Of a DNA stretch of 46,908 nucleotides, positions 26,625 through 35,274 are shown in pieces; the first letter of the stretch is position 1, and the number at the start of each line of letters is the position of its first letter. Made by a program: the position numbers and the translations under genes. Origin of the DNA: Alphaproteobacteria bacterium. Lineage in GTDB: Bacteria; Pseudomonadota; Alphaproteobacteria; Sphingomonadales; Kordiimonadaceae. The DNA lies in NCBI GenBank assembly GCA_006226495.1, contig SBGU01000033.1, forward strand, positions 1 to 46,908. Direction: 5' to 3'. The notes beneath the pieces were generated by a model. That model saw only the letters and a list, made by a program, of their open reading frames with translations, was not told where the DNA came from and searched no databases.

Positions 26625-26660
26625 AAAAAGGCCCGGCAGGATGTCCCGCCGGGCCTTTTT
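26625..26660. terminator. Bidirectional terminator between the hydrolase gene and purB
   Basis: A 13-bp perfect stem, AAAAAGGCCCGGC (26625-26637) pairing with GCCGGGCCTTTTT (26648-26660), with a 10-nt loop. A-tract and T-tract make it functional on both strands, 18 bp from each convergent stop codon. Confidence 0.95.
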
Positions 26661-26678
26661 GTTTCCTGTGCGCCCTGA

Positions 26679-27983
26679 TCAGGCTTCGCCGAACACACGG
26701 CGGAAGATCGTGTCCACATGTTTGGTGTGGTAGTCCATGTTGAACAGTTCGTTCAGTTCAGCCTCCGACACCTTGCTGGTGACCTTCTCGTCGGCCTTCA
26801 GGAGGTCAAGGAGATGCAGCGCGCCGCGGCTTTCCCAGACCTTCATGGCGTTGGCCTGCACCAGGCGGTAGGCGTCCTCGCGGCTGACGCCGGCTTGCGT
26901 GAGGGTCAGCATCACACGCTGGCTGTTCGGCAAGCCGCCCAGCTTGTTCATGTTATCGAGCATATTGTCCGGGTAGACGACCAGGTTTTCCATCACGTTC
27001 GCCAGGCGAGCGAGCGAGAAATCGAGCGCCACGGTGGCGTCCGGGCCGATGTTGCGTTCAACCGACGAATGGCTGATATCGCGTTCGTGCCACAGGGCCA
27101 CGTTTTCCATGGCCGGGATGCAGAAGGCGCGGATAAGGCGCGCCTGGCCGGTCAGGTTTTCGGTCAGGATCGGGTTCCGCTTGTGCGGCATGGCCGACGA
27201 ACCCTTCTGGCCCTTGGAGAAAAACTCCTCGGCTTCAAGCACTTCGGTGCGCTGCAGGTGGCGCACTTCGGTGGCCAGGCGTTCGATACAGCTTGCGATC
27301 ACCGCAAGTGTGGCAAAATACATGGCATGGCGGTCGCGCGGGATAACCTGGGTCGAAACCGGCTCGACTTCGAGGCCAAGGGCCTTGGCGACATGCTCTT
27401 CGACATAAGGATCGATGTTGGCAAACGTGCCCACAGCACCCGAAATCGCGCAGGTGGCGATTTCCTTGCGGGCGTTGACCAGACGCTCGCGGCAGCGGTC
27501 AAACTCGGCATAGGCTTGCGCCATCTTCAGGCCGAAGGTTACCGGCTCGGCATGGATGCCGTGGCTGCGGCCGATACAGATGGTCATCTTGTGTTCGAGC
27601 GCGCGTTTCTTCAGCACCTCAAGCAGCTTGTCCATGTCGGCCAGCAGGATGTCGGTGGCCTTGACGAGCTGCACGTTGAAACAGGTGTCCAGAACGTCCG
27701 ACGAGGTCATGCCCTGGTGCACGAAGCGGGCTTCGGGGCCGACATATTCCGCCAGGTTGGTCAGGAACGCGATGACATCATGTTTCACTTCGCGTTCGAT
27801 CTCGTCGATACGGTCGATTTCCCACTGGCCCCGGTCCCAGACGGCCTTGGCGGCTTCCTTTGGGATGACACCCAGTTCGGCCTGTGCATCACAGGCGTGG
27901 GCTTCGATCTCGTACCAGATCTGGAATTTGGATTCCGGCGACCAGATGGCAGCCATTTCGGGGCGGGTATAACGGGGGATCAT
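26679..27983 (-). CDS. purB: Adenylosuccinate lyase
   Basis: Catalyses two fumarate-releasing steps: SAICAR to AICAR in de novo purine synthesis and adenylosuccinate to AMP. The 434-residue protein belongs to the fumarase/aspartase superfamily. The signature loop GSSAMPHKRNPI contains the catalytic serine. TSSDVLDTCFNVQL and GRSHGIHAEPVTFGLK (with His) are the other active-site segments. The length matches bacterial PurB of the B. subtilis/T. maritima type. GAGGAG precedes the ATG. It stands alone, with a strong terminator downstream. Confidence 0.98.
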   Translation of the reverse strand: MIPRYTRPEMAAIWSPESKFQIWYEIEAHACDAQAELGVIPKEAAKAVWDRGQWEIDRIDEIEREVKHDVIAFLTNLAEYVGPEARFVHQGMTSSDVLDTCFNVQLVKATDILLADMDKLLEVLKKRALEHKMTICIGRSHGIHAEPVTFGLKMAQAYAEFDRCRERLVNARKEIATCAISGAVGTFANIDPYVEEHVAKALGLEVEPVSTQVIPRDRHAMYFATLAVIASCIERLATEVRHLQRTEVLEAEEFFSKGQKGSSAMPHKRNPILTENLTGQARLIRAFCIPAMENVALWHERDISHSSVERNIGPDATVALDFSLARLANVMENLVVYPDNMLDNMNKLGGLPNSQRVMLTLTQAGVSREDAYRLVQANAMKVWESRGALHLLDLLKADEKVTSKVSEAELNELFNMDYHTKHVDTIFRRVFGEA

Positions 27984-28136
27984 CGGGCGGGGCTCCTCAA
28001 CTGGGCCTATGGCGGTTGGCCGGTGGGCGTCTCAATCTTGCGGCGGTGCTACCAGAAAGGCCGGCAATTCGCAAGCGCCGATGACCGCACGGCAGCCATG
28101 CGCACAGCAACTTGGCCCACCGGGGTGCCCGGCACC

Positions 28137-28625
28137 CTATTCCTTGGCCAGCATGGCCTCGAAATCGCCACGCCAGGCCGAGATGGGATAAGTTGCCAGG
28201 CTGGAGTTGTGGAAACGCCGGTCGCCGGTCACCTCGCGGCGTAGCCAGCTTGGGTGCGGGAAGTCCTCGTCGGGGTGTTTGAGTTCAATTTCCGCCAGCA
28301 CAAGACCCTTGTTTTCGCCGTCGAACACGTCGATTTCCCAGAGCTTGCCGCCGACCTTGATCTCGTAGCGCTTTTTCTTGATCGGCGCCTCGAGCGCCTG
28401 GCCCATCAGCATCTTGCCGTCTTCGCGTTCAAGGCGCTGTTCGACCTCCTCGCGCACCTTGCCAGAGCCGATCTTGAGAGTGAGGATATATTTGTTCTCG
28501 ATCCGCCGGACCCGAAGCGAGCGCCCGTCCATGCGCATCAGGTAAGCCTGCTCAAGCCGCTTGTGCTTTTTGGGAAGGTCGAGCGCCGGGCCGTGCACCA
28601 GGAATTTGCGCTCGATCTCCAGCAT
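28137..28625 (-). CDS. CYTH domain protein (triphosphate tunnel metalloenzyme)
   Basis: 162-residue protein of the CYTH/TTM family, which binds triphosphates and metal in a beta-barrel tunnel. The hallmark EIERKFLV (ExExK) is at residues 3-10. Alternating basic and acidic strands follow (RSLRVRRI, YILTLKIGSGKVREEVEQ, KRYEIKVGGKLWEIDVF, LVLAEIELKHPDEDF). Single-domain proteins of this type commonly hydrolyse inorganic triphosphate or polyphosphate; adenylate cyclase activity is known in a few. It begins 5 bp after the Nudix stop, AAGGA upstream. It is the last gene of the sfsA-map-radC-Nudix-CYTH run. Confidence 0.93.
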   Translation of the reverse strand: MLEIERKFLVHGPALDLPKKHKRLEQAYLMRMDGRSLRVRRIENKYILTLKIGSGKVREEVEQRLEREDGKMLMGQALEAPIKKKRYEIKVGGKLWEIDVFDGENKGLVLAEIELKHPDEDFPHPSWLRREVTGDRRFHNSSLATYPISAWRGDFEAMLAKE

Positions 28626-28630
28626 GGCAG

Positions 28631-29161
28631 TCAGTCCTTCTGTTGCGCCTCTTTTGGCGGTTTTGGGTACCGCGCGAAACAGATGGACAAGGCGTTGGCA
28701 TACCCGGGCGGGATGTCATCGATCAGGAACGTTTTGCGCGGTCCCTTGAATGCTGCCCAAATATGTTCATCGGAAAGTTTCAGTTTTATGTCTTTGGCGC
28801 GCTTATTGACCTGCGTGGTGAAAACAATCACAAGTCGGTCGCCCAATTCAGGGTTATGCTTGACCCAGGATGAGACAAACTCGAAGCGTTTGGCATTCAG
28901 GCCCACCTCTTCCTTCACCTCGCGCTGCAGGGCTTCAAACAGGTCCTCGCCGGTTTCCACCTTGCCGCCCGGCAGGTCGAAAAGGCCGGTATTCTTGCGC
29001 ATGAGCAGCGCCTTGCCGTCCTGCGACATCAACACAAGCTTTGCCGAAATGGGCAGGTTTTCAAGGGTTTCGCGGGTGGAGCCAACTTGCTGCCAATACA
29101 TCAAATCATCCTTCGGGGCATTGCTTCCGCCCCTGTCTGTCCCTTTTACATCGACGCTCAC
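28631..29161 (-). CDS. Nudix hydrolase
   Basis: 176-residue protein with a perfect Nudix box: Gly66-x5-Glu72-x7-Arg80-Glu81-Val82-x-Glu84-Glu85-x-Gly87-Leu88. Nudix enzymes hydrolyse nucleoside diphosphates linked to another group; the substrate here cannot be told. The GTG start at 29161 overlaps the radC TGA (GTGA), which supports translational coupling. An alternative ATG at 29104 (MYWQQV, with AAGGATG upstream) would give 157 residues and also keeps the whole domain. Its next neighbour is a CYTH phosphohydrolase 5 bp downstream. Confidence 0.92.
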   Translation of the reverse strand: MSVDVKGTDRGGSNAPKDDLMYWQQVGSTRETLENLPISAKLVLMSQDGKALLMRKNTGLFDLPGGKVETGEDLFEALQREVKEEVGLNAKRFEFVSSWVKHNPELGDRLVIVFTTQVNKRAKDIKLKLSDEHIWAAFKGPRKTFLIDDIPPGYANALSICFARYPKPPKEAQQKD

Positions 29162-29844
29162 AACAGGCCCAATTCGCGGAAACTGACCTGTCCTGTGGTG
29201 CCGACCACAATATGGTCATGCACCCTGATGCCCAGACGGCCACAGGCGTCGGCCAGTTCCCGGGTCATCGAAATATCCGCCGGACTGGGTGTCGGGTCGC
29301 CCGAGGGATGGTTGTGCACCAGGATAAGCGCACTGGCATTCAGATCAAGCGCCCGGCGTACCACCTCGCGCGGATAAACCGGTGCCTGATCGATGGTACC
29401 GTCGCTTAAAACCTCGTCGGCGACAAGCACGTTTTTCCGGTCCAGGAACATTAGCCGCACCTGTTCACGCGCGCGGTTGGCCATGGCGCCCTGCAGGTAG
29501 GCCGCAACGGCGGTCCAGTTCGACAGCACCGGCCGGTCATGCGCCTGCGTGCGCGCGAGATGCAGGGCCGAGGCCTGCACTGTCTTGATGGCGGCAACCG
29601 CGGTGTCGCCCAGCCCCGGGAAGGCAGAAAGCCTGCCAATGTCGGCACTCAGCACAGCGGCATAGCTGCCAAAATGGGCGATCAGAAGTTTGGCAAGCGG
29701 TTTGACATCGCGCCGGGGAATGGCAAGGAACAGGATCAGTTCCAAGAGTTCATAGTCGGCAAGCGCGTCCGCGCCGCCCTTCAGGAAACGTTCGCGCAGA
29801 CGGCCCCTGTGGCCCTTGACGAGATCCATGTCCGCGTCCCCCAT
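29158..29844 (-). CDS. radC: RadC-family JAB-domain protein
   Basis: 228-residue RadC/DUF2466 protein. An N-terminal helix-hairpin-helix region (ELLELILFLAIPRRDVKPLAK...LSAFPGLGDTAVAAIKTVQA) is followed by an MPN/JAMM metalloprotease-like domain. Metal ligands are His177-x-His179-x10-Asp190 (HNHPSGDPTPSPAD). Despite the name, a direct role in DNA repair is not established for the family. The start may be 29844 or the in-frame ATG at 29829, which has GGGGGACGCGG upstream. It lies 18 bp after map and overlaps the Nudix gene by 4 bp. The order sfsA-map-radC recurs in alphaproteobacteria. Confidence 0.94.
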   Translation of the reverse strand: MGDADMDLVKGHRGRLRERFLKGGADALADYELLELILFLAIPRRDVKPLAKLLIAHFGSYAAVLSADIGRLSAFPGLGDTAVAAIKTVQASALHLARTQAHDRPVLSNWTAVAAYLQGAMANRAREQVRLMFLDRKNVLVADEVLSDGTIDQAPVYPREVVRRALDLNASALILVHNHPSGDPTPSPADISMTRELADACGRLGIRVHDHIVVGTTGQVSFRELGLL

Positions 29845-29862
29845 GAAGCGGGCGTCTCCGTG

Positions 29863-30687
29863 TCAGATATTGTAAGGCGGCCGTTCCCACCCCTTGGGCG
29901 ACCGGGTGAATACCTCGTAACCGTCTTCTGTTACAGCCAGCGTATGTTCAAACTGCATCGACAGGCTTTTGTCGCGGGTGACCGCGGTCCAGCCGTCCGC
30001 CAGCACCTTGGCGCCATATTTGCCGGCGTTGACCATGGGTTCGATGGTGAAGAACATGCCAGGGCGCAGCTCGGGCCCCGTACCGGGGCGGCCAAAATGC
30101 ACGATGCTGGGTTCGTCATGGAACACCCGGCCAATGCCGTGGCCGCAGAAATCGCGCACCACGGAATAACGGTGGGCTTCCACATGGCTCTGGATCGCAT
30201 GGCCGATGTCGCCCAGGCGTGCGCCCGGCTTCACGGCCTCGATGCCTTTCCACATGGCTTCGAAGGTCACCTGGCACAGACGCTGCGGCAGCAGTTTGGG
30301 TTCGCCGACAAAGAACATGCGGCTTGTATCGCCGTACCAGCCATCCAGGATGACCGTGACATCGATATTGAGACTGTCACCGTCCTTCAGCTTCTTCGGG
30401 CCCGGAATGCCGTGGCAGATGACATGATTGATGGACGTGCAGATGGATTTCGGGAACCCGCGGTAATTGAGGGGCGCCGGGATCGCCTTGTTGGCGATGA
30501 TGAAATCATGGCAGATGCGGTCCAGTTCCTCGGTGGTGATACCCGCCGCAACATACGGGGTCACATGGTCCAGCACCTCGGCGGCCAGACGGCCGGCGGC
30601 GCGCATGCCGTCCATGGCTTCGGGGCCATGGATCTTGATCGCACCGGTGCGGGTATCGGGAACATTCATCGCATCAACATAATTCAT
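29863..30687 (-). CDS. map: Methionine aminopeptidase, type I
   Basis: Removes the initiator methionine from nascent proteins in the cytoplasm; essential in most bacteria. The 274-residue protein shows the five dinuclear metal ligands. Two Asp are in LNIDVTVILDGWYGDTSRMF, His in CGHGIGRVFHDEP, Glu in FFTIEPMVN, and the last Glu in FEHTLAVTEDG. The length is slightly above E. coli Map (264) owing to a short N-terminal extension. GGAAAAG precedes the ATG at 30687; other in-frame ATGs follow within seven codons. It lies 29 bp downstream of sfsA. Confidence 0.97.
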   Translation of the reverse strand: MNYVDAMNVPDTRTGAIKIHGPEAMDGMRAAGRLAAEVLDHVTPYVAAGITTEELDRICHDFIIANKAIPAPLNYRGFPKSICTSINHVICHGIPGPKKLKDGDSLNIDVTVILDGWYGDTSRMFFVGEPKLLPQRLCQVTFEAMWKGIEAVKPGARLGDIGHAIQSHVEAHRYSVVRDFCGHGIGRVFHDEPSIVHFGRPGTGPELRPGMFFTIEPMVNAGKYGAKVLADGWTAVTRDKSLSMQFEHTLAVTEDGYEVFTRSPKGWERPPYNI

Positions 30688-30716
30688 CGGTCTTTTCCAG
30701 CTTGTCTGCCCGCATT

Positions 30717-31433
30717 CTAGGCGGGTTCAAGGGCAATGGGAAGCGTGCCTTTAACAGCAATTTCGTCCGGTGACAAATCGCAACTGTAACACAGGATTTC
30801 AACGCCTGCGGCCGACGCCCGTGACAGGGTTTCGGCATAATGCGGATCGATATCCGCCGCCGGGCGGAACAATGTGCAGTCAGCGCGCTGCACCAGGAAC
30901 AGCATTGCGGCCCTGTGGCCAGCCGCCACCATGTCCATCAGTTCAACAAGGTGTTTGGCACCCCGGCTGGTGACGGCATCGGGAAAACGGGCCTCGTCGC
31001 CCGCTTTCAGGGTAACATTCTTGACCTCGACATAACAGAGGTCGTGTTCCTTGTCCGGCGCGCCTTCAAGCAGGATGTCGATCCGGCTGTTCTGGCCATA
31101 TTTCACCTCCCGGCGCAGGCTTGCATAACCCTGCAGTTCGGTAATGGTACCATCGCGGATGGCATCTTCCGCCAGCCGGTTCGGGTGGCTGGTATTGATG
31201 CCGACAAGGTAACCATCCACATCCACCATTTCCCAGCGCCAGTCCAGCTTGGCCTTCGGGTTGGTGTTGGCCGACAGCCACACAGTGCTGCCCGGCGTGT
31301 CGCAACCGGACATCGAGCCCGAATTGGCACAGTGTGCCACAACCACCGCGCCAGACGGCAATTGCACGTCGGCCAGAAAGCGTTTGTAGCGCTTGATCAG
31401 GATGGCCTTCTGCAGGGGGGCCGGGAATTGCAT
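30717..31433 (-). CDS. sfsA: SfsA family protein (DNA/RNA nuclease-like)
   Basis: 238-residue SfsA protein. In E. coli it was described as a sugar-fermentation stimulation factor that binds DNA, and the fold is nuclease-like. Typical segments are LQKAILIKRYKRFLADVQLPSG at the N-terminus, AHCANSGSM, SRIDILLEG and CYVEVKNVTL (PD-(D/E)xK-like Asp and Glu-x-Lys). FPDAVTSRGAKHLVELM and AADIDPHYAETL follow. The ATG at 31433 was chosen (AAGGACAGTCC upstream; it matches the family start) over 31460. It is probably the first gene of the cluster running to the CYTH gene. Confidence 0.94.
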   Translation of the reverse strand: MQFPAPLQKAILIKRYKRFLADVQLPSGAVVVAHCANSGSMSGCDTPGSTVWLSANTNPKAKLDWRWEMVDVDGYLVGINTSHPNRLAEDAIRDGTITELQGYASLRREVKYGQNSRIDILLEGAPDKEHDLCYVEVKNVTLKAGDEARFPDAVTSRGAKHLVELMDMVAAGHRAAMLFLVQRADCTLFRPAADIDPHYAETLSRASAAGVEILCYSCDLSPDEIAVKGTLPIALEPA

Positions 31434-31569
31434 GGACTGTCCTTCGCTGTTTTCGTTCATGGCTGTTGCCCGCCTTATGCCAGTTATCCGGCATCAGATG
31501 AAGGGCAAGCGACCGAAAAGTTCGCCATCATGTCATCAAGTCTTCACCGAACAGGAATAGGTCAGTCAC

Positions 31570-31604
31570 GTTGCCAAACTGCAACAGTCTGACTGAACAG
31601 TCAG
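31570..31604. promoter_or_regulatory. Paired inverted repeats, candidate TetR-type operator region
   Basis: CTGACT-GAAC-AGTCAG (31589-31604) is a perfect 6-bp inverted repeat, resembling palindromes bound by TetR-family repressors. Just upstream lies GTTGC-CAAACT-GCAAC (31570-31585). They sit in the 359-bp gap 31434-31792 between sfsA and the divergent TonB receptor. The gap has no gene that I can see. It also holds a small GCCAA/TTGGC hairpin followed by GTTTTT (31727-31745) in the receptor leader, which could act as an attenuator. Confidence 0.35.
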
Positions 31605-31792
31605 CTAGGGGCTTCTGATCGTTAGCGAAAACGGTCGCCTTTACCCTTCATCTATGCACACTGACCTTCTGGACGCTTTGAACATTCAAGGGGGCGGCCA
31701 GAGTCTTATTTTGCCAATGCAGCTCTGCCAAACCTTGGCGTTTTTCAATTTTGTTTAGTGAAGTATTGTTGCTTCAAAACGGGGAACACACC

Positions 31793-34036
31793 ATGAAGAA
31801 TACTTGGGTTAACCATTGTGCGCGCCTTGTGGCCGGCTCGTCTGTCCTGGCCCTGTCGCTCGCAGCACATGTTCAAGCTGCCGAGGACGGTGGACTGGCT
31901 CTTGAGGAAATCGTCGTTACCGCACAGAAACGCGAACAAAGCCTGCAGGACGTGCCGATTTCGATCACGGCCATCAAGGGCGATACCCTGAACAGCTTTG
32001 CAGCCGGCGGTGAAGACATCCGTCTCCTGTCCTCGCGCATCCCGGGCCTGAACGCTGAATCCTCGAACGGCCGTGTCGCCCCGCGCTTCTACCTGCGCGG
32101 CCTTGGCAACACCGACTTCGACCTGGCGGCTTCGCAGCCGGTGTCCATCATCATGGACGAAGTGGTCATGGAAAACGTGGTCCTGAAAAGCTTCCCGCTT
32201 TTCGACGTTGACCGCGTTGAAGTGCTGCGTGGCCCGCAAGGCACCCTGTTCGGCCGCAACACCCCGGCCGGCATCGTGAAGTTCGACACCCGCAAGCCGA
32301 CGCAGGAAGCTGAAGGTTATGTCAGCGCCTCCTACGGCATGTACGACACCGCCACCGTTGAAGCTGCCTATGGCGGCCCGATCAGCGACAAGCTGGCGGC
32401 GCGTGTCTCCGGTCTTTACATGCACCGCGGCGACTATGTCGACAATGCCTACACCGGTGAAGAGAATGCCATGGGCGGCTTCGTTGAAGCTGCAGCCCGC
32501 TTCCAGCTTCTCTATACCCCGACCGAGAATTTCGATGCCCTCGCGAACATCCATATCCGTTCGCTCGACGGCACGTCGGCTCTGTTCCGCGCCAACATCT
32601 GGGATCAGGGCAGCAACGACTTCAACGAGAACTACGATCCCAAAACCGTTTATTTCGGCGACACGCACAACAACCCGCAGTCCTATGACAGTTGGGGCAC
32701 CTCGCTGAAGATGAACTATGAACTCGAAAACGGCATGACCCTGACCTCGATTTCCGCTTACGAGACCGCCAATGGCTACAGCCTCGGCGACATCGACGGC
32801 GGCAACGACACCGGCCCGGGCTTCATTCCGTTCCAGTCCTCGACCCAGGACGGTATCGACGACCTGGACCAGTATACCCAGGAACTGCGGATTTCCGGCC
32901 AGGTGAATGACAAGCTGTTCACCCAGTTCGGTTTCTACTATTTCGACAGCACCTTGGTGCTGCGCACCACCCCGTTCTTTGTGCCGGACACCGTGCTGAC
33001 CCACAAGAACGAAACCTGGGCGCTGTTCGGTCAGGCCGCCTATGACATGACCGAAAACACCACCCTGACTGTGGGCCTGCGTTATACCGACGACAACAAG
33101 ACCCTGACCGGTTATTCGGGTGCCTTCGGTGCCGATATCGCACCGGTTGACCTTTCCGGTTCCAAGCTGAACTGGGACGTGGCCGTCAACCATGTCATGA
33201 GCGATGACCTGTCGATCTATGCCCGTGTTGCCACGGCGTTCCGCGCCCCGACCATTCAGGGCCGCGACATTGCCTTCTTCTCCAACCCGACCACGGCAAG
33301 CGAAGAAAAGGTCATCTCCTATGAAGCCGGCTTCAAGGCCGAACTTCTGGATGGCCGCATGCGCTGGAACGGTGCCGCCTTCTACTGGGACATGAGCGAC
33401 ATGCAGCTCAGCGCCGTTGGTGGCGGTGGCAACTTCATCCAACTGGTGAATGCTGACAAGGCCACCGGTTATGGCTTCGAAACCGACATCGAATATCTGG
33501 TCAACGAGAACTTCCGCCTGACCGCCGGTTTCGCCTATGCCAAGACCGAACTGAAGGACCCGAACCTGCTGGTTGGCCTGTGTGCCCAGTGCACCGTGAC
33601 CGACCCGATCGTCAGCGTTCTGGCCGATGGTACCGTGATCACGAACCCGAACAACCCGCTGTATGCAACGGGCGAGCTTCGTGCTTCGGTTGACGGCAAT
33701 GCGCTGCCGCAGGCTCCGGAATGGACCCTGAACTTCACCGCCGACTATACTGTGCCGGTTGATGATGGTTCGGAAGTGTTCATCTTCACCGACTGGGCGT
33801 TCCAAGGCCCGACCAGCCTGTTCCTCTATGAATCCGAGGAATTCCGCACCGACACCACGTTCGAAGGCGGCATCCGCATGGGTTACCGCTGGGCTGAAGG
33901 CCAGTATGAAGTGGCCCTGTTTGGCCGCAACATCACCAACGAACAGAATGCCAAAGGCGCGATCGACTTCAACAACCTGACCGGTTATGTGAACGAGCCC
34001 CGCGTCATGGGCATCGCGTTCGGCGCAAAATTCTAA
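31793..34036 (+). CDS. TonB-dependent receptor (substrate unknown)
   Basis: 747-residue outer-membrane active transporter. The signal peptide (VAGSSVLALSLAAHVQAAEDGG) is followed by the TonB box region LEEIVVTAQKREQSLQDVPISI, a signature of the large Caulobacter/sphingomonad receptor class. The plug ends with VLRGPQGTLFGRNTPAGIVKF, and the 22-stranded barrel ends in a Phe (VMGIAFGAKF). There is no N-terminal signalling domain, so no ECF sigma/anti-sigma coupling is expected. The ATG at 31793 (GGGGAACACACC upstream) fits the signal peptide. A strong terminator follows. No periplasmic or inner-membrane transport genes accompany it, so the ligand (siderophore, saccharide or aromatic) cannot be assigned. 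A separate small ABM-type gene follows the terminator. Confidence 0.94.
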   Translation: MKNTWVNHCARLVAGSSVLALSLAAHVQAAEDGGLALEEIVVTAQKREQSLQDVPISITAIKGDTLNSFAAGGEDIRLLSSRIPGLNAESSNGRVAPRFYLRGLGNTDFDLAASQPVSIIMDEVVMENVVLKSFPLFDVDRVEVLRGPQGTLFGRNTPAGIVKFDTRKPTQEAEGYVSASYGMYDTATVEAAYGGPISDKLAARVSGLYMHRGDYVDNAYTGEENAMGGFVEAAARFQLLYTPTENFDALANIHIRSLDGTSALFRANIWDQGSNDFNENYDPKTVYFGDTHNNPQSYDSWGTSLKMNYELENGMTLTSISAYETANGYSLGDIDGGNDTGPGFIPFQSSTQDGIDDLDQYTQELRISGQVNDKLFTQFGFYYFDSTLVLRTTPFFVPDTVLTHKNETWALFGQAAYDMTENTTLTVGLRYTDDNKTLTGYSGAFGADIAPVDLSGSKLNWDVAVNHVMSDDLSIYARVATAFRAPTIQGRDIAFFSNPTTASEEKVISYEAGFKAELLDGRMRWNGAAFYWDMSDMQLSAVGGGGNFIQLVNADKATGYGFETDIEYLVNENFRLTAGFAYAKTELKDPNLLVGLCAQCTVTDPIVSVLADGTVITNPNNPLYATGELRASVDGNALPQAPEWTLNFTADYTVPVDDGSEVFIFTDWAFQGPTSLFLYESEEFRTDTTFEGGIRMGYRWAEGQYEVALFGRNITNEQNAKGAIDFNNLTGYVNEPRVMGIAFGAKF

Positions 34037-34060
34037 GGTTCCGGACACTCCGGCACGAAG

Positions 34061-34087
34061 AAACGGGGGCCACTGGCCCCCGTTTTA
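34061..34087 (+). terminator. Rho-independent terminator after the TonB receptor
   Basis: An 11-bp perfect stem, AAACGGGGGCC (34061-34071) with GGCCCCCGTTT (34075-34085), a 3-nt loop ACT, and a run of T on the plus side (CGTTTTATTTT). Confidence 0.93.
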
Positions 34088-34141
34088 TTTTGGCCCTGCG
34101 CTTCCCATATGTTTCAAAGCGACAGAATGGGAGACCCAGGC

Positions 34142-34447
34142 ATGATTGCACGCATATGGACCGGCGAGGTGCCGGCAGAAAAAGCCGAAGCCTACCTGCA
34201 TCTGATGCGGGATGTGGCAATACCGGACTATAAGTCTGTTGGTGGCAACCAAGGTGCCTGGTGCCTGTACCGCCCCACCGGCAATGGCCGGGTGAGCGTG
34301 ACCATGCTGACCCACTGGCAAGACATGGATGCCATCAAGCGCTTCGCAGGCGACAGGCCAGAGGTGGCCAAATTCTATGATTTCGATAAGGAGTATCTGG
34401 TCGAATGGGGCCGCACGGTCGACCATTACGAGGTTTTTGGCGGCTGA
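34142..34447 (+). CDS. ABM-type dimeric alpha-beta barrel protein
   Basis: 101-residue protein with the ferredoxin-like dimeric alpha/beta-barrel pattern of antibiotic-biosynthesis-monooxygenase (ABM) and related small proteins. Visible are strand IARIWTGEVP, helix AEKAEAYLHLMRDVAIPDYKSVGG, strand GAWCLYRPTGNGRVSVTMLTHWQDMDAIKRFAG and DRPEVAKFYDFDKEYLVEW. Family members range from cofactor-free monooxygenases and heme-degrading IsdG enzymes to stress proteins; no diagnostic catalytic residue is visible here. The ATG at 34142 follows GGGAGACCCAGGC. It lies between the receptor terminator and the convergent SDR gene. Confidence 0.7.
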   Translation: MIARIWTGEVPAEKAEAYLHLMRDVAIPDYKSVGGNQGAWCLYRPTGNGRVSVTMLTHWQDMDAIKRFAGDRPEVAKFYDFDKEYLVEWGRTVDHYEVFGG

Positions 34448-34485
34448 TTGCCGGGGCGCCCGCGGGCACCCCGACGTCTTAGCTT

Positions 34486-35271
34486 TTACGCCAGGCGCAC
34501 CGAATGGGCGCCATCGACCGGCAGGGCCACGCCCGTGGTGAAGCTGCTGGCGGGTGATGCCAGCATCAGCATGGCCGGCACCAGTTCCGGCAGCTTGCCT
34601 GCCCGTTTGGCGGGCGACTGTTGCAGCATGCGCTGACCAAGGTCGCTTGCAAGGAAGGTATCGTTGATCTCGGTCACAAAATAGCCGGGGCAGATGGCAT
34701 TTACGCGCACGCCGAAGCGTTGCCATTCGATGGCAAGCGCCCGGGTCATATGCACCACGCCCGCCTTGCTGGTGGCATAGGTGGTCTGTTGCGGGCCGAC
34801 GCCAAGGCCAAGGATCGAGGCGGTGTTGATGATCGAGCCGCCCTTGCCATTTTCGATCATGCGCTTCGCCGCCGCACGGGCGACGCGCCACATGCCCTTG
34901 AGGTTGGTGTTCATGGTCACGTCCCAATCCTCTTCGGTGTCCTCAAGCGCCCAGTTGGGGCGCGCAAGGCCGGCGTTGTTGCACACAATGGTCGGGGTGC
35001 CCAGCTTGGCAGTGGCTTCATCGAACGCCGCCTGCACGCTGTCTTCGTCGGTGACATCCAGCGCAACGGCCAGCGTTTTGCGACCGGTTTCCGCCGCAAT
35101 CTCGTCCGCCAGTTTCTGGATACGGTCGACCCGGCGGGCGCCCAGCACCACATCGGCACCGGCGCGGGCCAGCGCCCGGGCGAATTCGGCACCGATACCG
35201 GACGAAGCGCCGGCCACCAGGGCCACCTTGCCATCAAGGCCAAACAGGCCGTTCACATAGTCTGCGGTCAT
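34486..35271 (-). CDS. Short-chain dehydrogenase/reductase (SDR)
   Basis: 261-residue classical SDR, an NAD(P)-dependent oxidoreductase in the cytoplasm. The cofactor loop is VAGASSGIGAEFARALA (TGxxxGxG type, with an Arg in ARRVDRI that would suit NADP+). CNNAGLARPNW (NNAG) and the catalytic Ser (TASILGLG) with YATSKAG (Tyr/Lys) complete the signature. It ends with FTTGVALPVDGAHSVRLA, the usual conserved Asp-Gly. It begins only 3 bp after the fadJ-like gene, so it is the last gene of the thiolase/fadJ-like/SDR operon. A 3-hydroxyacyl-CoA or alcohol-type substrate is inference. Confidence 0.93.
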   Translation of the reverse strand: MTADYVNGLFGLDGKVALVAGASSGIGAEFARALARAGADVVLGARRVDRIQKLADEIAAETGRKTLAVALDVTDEDSVQAAFDEATAKLGTPTIVCNNAGLARPNWALEDTEEDWDVTMNTNLKGMWRVARAAAKRMIENGKGGSIINTASILGLGVGPQQTTYATSKAGVVHMTRALAIEWQRFGVRVNAICPGYFVTEINDTFLASDLGQRMLQQSPAKRAGKLPELVPAMLMLASPASSFTTGVALPVDGAHSVRLA

Positions 35272-35274
35272 TCT

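Noticed and set aside
28123-28137. GGGTGC/GCACCC hairpin at the end of the CYTH gene as a terminator
   Set aside because: The stem is only 6 bp, overlaps the stop codon and has no T-run on the minus strand.
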